In this document: one piece after another, positions 21,690 through 22,422 of the stretch | Layout: every line of letters begins with the position of its first letter | Position numbering within the stretch: the first letter of the stretch is position 1 | Source of the DNA: Alphaproteobacteria bacterium | GTDB lineage: Bacteria; Pseudomonadota; Alphaproteobacteria; Micavibrionales; UBA2020 | Direction: 5' to 3' | NCBI GenBank assembly: GCA_029266795.1 | Contig: JAQSWE010000004.1 | Coordinates: 1-22,422 of the forward strand | DNA: 22,422 nt | Notes under the pieces: generated by a model | Told to the model about the DNA's origin: nothing | Databases searched by the model: none | The model's input: only the letters and a program-made list of their open reading frames with translations | Made by a program: the position numbers and the translations under genes

Positions 21690-22421
21690 TTATTTCTTGC
21701 CCGACCTCGGCTTCAGCGGCGTGGCGGGGGGCGTGGCGGGGGGGGGCGGCGTGACCGGTGCGGGCGTATGCGCCTGCGCGAAGGGGAGCGCGGGGGCGAG
21801 CGGGTGGCGGAGGACGGGTGCTGCGGGTGCCAGCGCTTCCGGCGGTAGTTGCTGGGATGGCGGCGGCAGGTGCTGCTGCATGGCGCGCGCTAGGCTGATG
21901 GGCGGCGTGGTGGTTGCCGGTGTGACAGGTGACGGCGCGGCGGTGACAGGCAACGCCCCCGGCGTGACGGGTAACGCACCCGGCGTAACCGGTGACTGCA
22001 TCCCCGTAACAGGCGGTGCCCCTGTCGCGGGCGGCAGCGTCAGGCTTTGCATGGGTGTCTGCATGGGCGTCGTCATCATCGTCGTGAAGGGCTGCGGCGG
22101 CGGTGCAGGCGGCGGCGTGACGGTAGCGGACGGAATAATCGTGGCGGGCGGCGGCGCGGCTGCCAAGGCGGCAAGGCGGAACATTTCTTCTTCGATCAGC
22201 GGGTCTATCGGCGGCAACGGGGGCGTTGCGGGCGGCAACGTTGCGGCAACAGGCGGCGCGGCGGCGGCCTGCGGATGCGCCTGCTGCCATGCGGCCTTCG
22301 TGACGCCGAAGGTGGTCGCCGCCGTGTCGATGGGGCGCGCAGCGGGTTCGATCTTCATCATGGTCGCCTTCAAATCGCCTTCGTCGCGCGCGACATGGCT
22401 GAAAGCTTCCTTGAAGATCAT
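21690..22421 (-). CDS. Pro/Ala/Thr-rich low-complexity protein (start at window edge)
   Basis: 243 residues if ATG 22421 is the start; only one base of upstream sequence is available, so the gene may extend beyond the window. Residues 1-50 (FKEAFSHVARDEG, then TTFGVTKAAWQQAHP) faintly resemble the opening of GH108-type muramidases, where E-G and FGI/FGV motifs surround the active site. The spacing is unusual and no catalytic claim can be made. The remaining 190 residues are a Pro/Ala/Thr-rich linker-like tract containing a five-unit, seven-residue repeat (PGALPVT type, encoded at 21922-22026), probably extended and disordered, ending KPRSGKK. There is no signal peptide or membrane helix in the visible part. 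A structural or surface-linker role is possible. Confidence 0.6.
   Translation of the reverse strand: MIFKEAFSHVARDEGDLKATMMKIEPAARPIDTAATTFGVTKAAWQQAHPQAAAAPPVAATLPPATPPLPPIDPLIEEEMFRLAALAAAPPPATIIPSATVTPPPAPPPQPFTTMMTTPMQTPMQSLTLPPATGAPPVTGMQSPVTPGALPVTPGALPVTAAPSPVTPATTTPPISLARAMQQHLPPPSQQLPPEALAPAAPVLRHPLAPALPFAQAHTPAPVTPPPPATPPATPLKPRSGKK
21922..22026. repeat. Five-copy 21-bp tandem repeat within the Pro-rich gene
   Basis: Units begin at 21922, 21943, 21964, 21985 and 22006. The best-conserved pair is GTGACAGGCAACGCCCCCGG / GTGACGGGTAACGCACCCGG. On the coding strand they specify TGAPPVT, GMQSPVT, PGALPVT, PGALPVT and AAPSPVT. The unit length keeps the frame, so copy-number change would lengthen or shorten the protein without breaking it. 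Confidence 0.8.
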
Positions 22422-22422
22422 G

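Overview
The window looks like the chromosome of a GC-rich Gram-negative bacterium, most probably an alphaproteobacterium. The clues are two exact matches to the alphaproteobacterial general-stress (sigma-EcfG) promoter GGAAC-N16-CGTT placed just upstream of genes, an ExoD protein next to a DUF3309 mini-protein, and a periplasmic-type L,D-transpeptidase and Sel1-repeat protein, both with signal peptides. The exact order is inference; nothing here fixes the genus.

Layout. 1-3583 (all minus): two tandem CYTH-domain paralogues with a small unknown gene between them, a 180-residue unknown gene with its own strong sigma70-type promoter, and a GCS2-type glutamate-cysteine ligase. 3584-3850: a promoter, a possible 25-codon ORF and two matched hairpins ahead of the ligase. 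3851-4897 (minus): LysM + YkuD L,D-transpeptidase. 5127-6239 (plus): a serine alpha/beta-hydrolase-like protein preceded by 17-bp direct repeats. 6240-6873 (plus): an unknown 132-residue protein with a long structured leader containing a four-codon ORF. 6893-8383 (minus): secreted Sel1-repeat protein. 8547-9873 (minus): a stress-type block of a disordered basic protein, ExoD and DUF3309, with two sigma-EcfG-type promoters. 9943-16391 (minus): a compact four-gene signalling operon, CHASE3-GAF hybrid kinase with three receivers, then CheR, then a receiver-less CheB, then a REC-kinase-REC protein, again behind a sigma-EcfG promoter. 16722-20317 (plus): GH3 beta-glucosidase and GH144-type glucanase, two bases apart. 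20351-21402 (minus): two overlapping AT-rich genes of unknown function directly downstream of tRNA-Gly(TCC) at 21425-21498. 21611-21683: a dispersed-type palindromic repeat. 21690-22421 (minus): a Pro/Ala/Thr-rich protein whose start lies at the window edge.

How the parts fit. The central 8.5-16.5 kb can be read as a general-stress segment: the same promoter signature precedes a sensor/phosphorelay/methylation operon and two envelope or protective gene sets. The GH3-GH144 pair suggests conversion of beta-1,2-glucan through sophoro-oligosaccharides to glucose; neither protein shows an export signal. The AT-rich pair next to the tRNA is the only stretch whose composition clearly departs from its surroundings, and it is the best candidate for acquired DNA.
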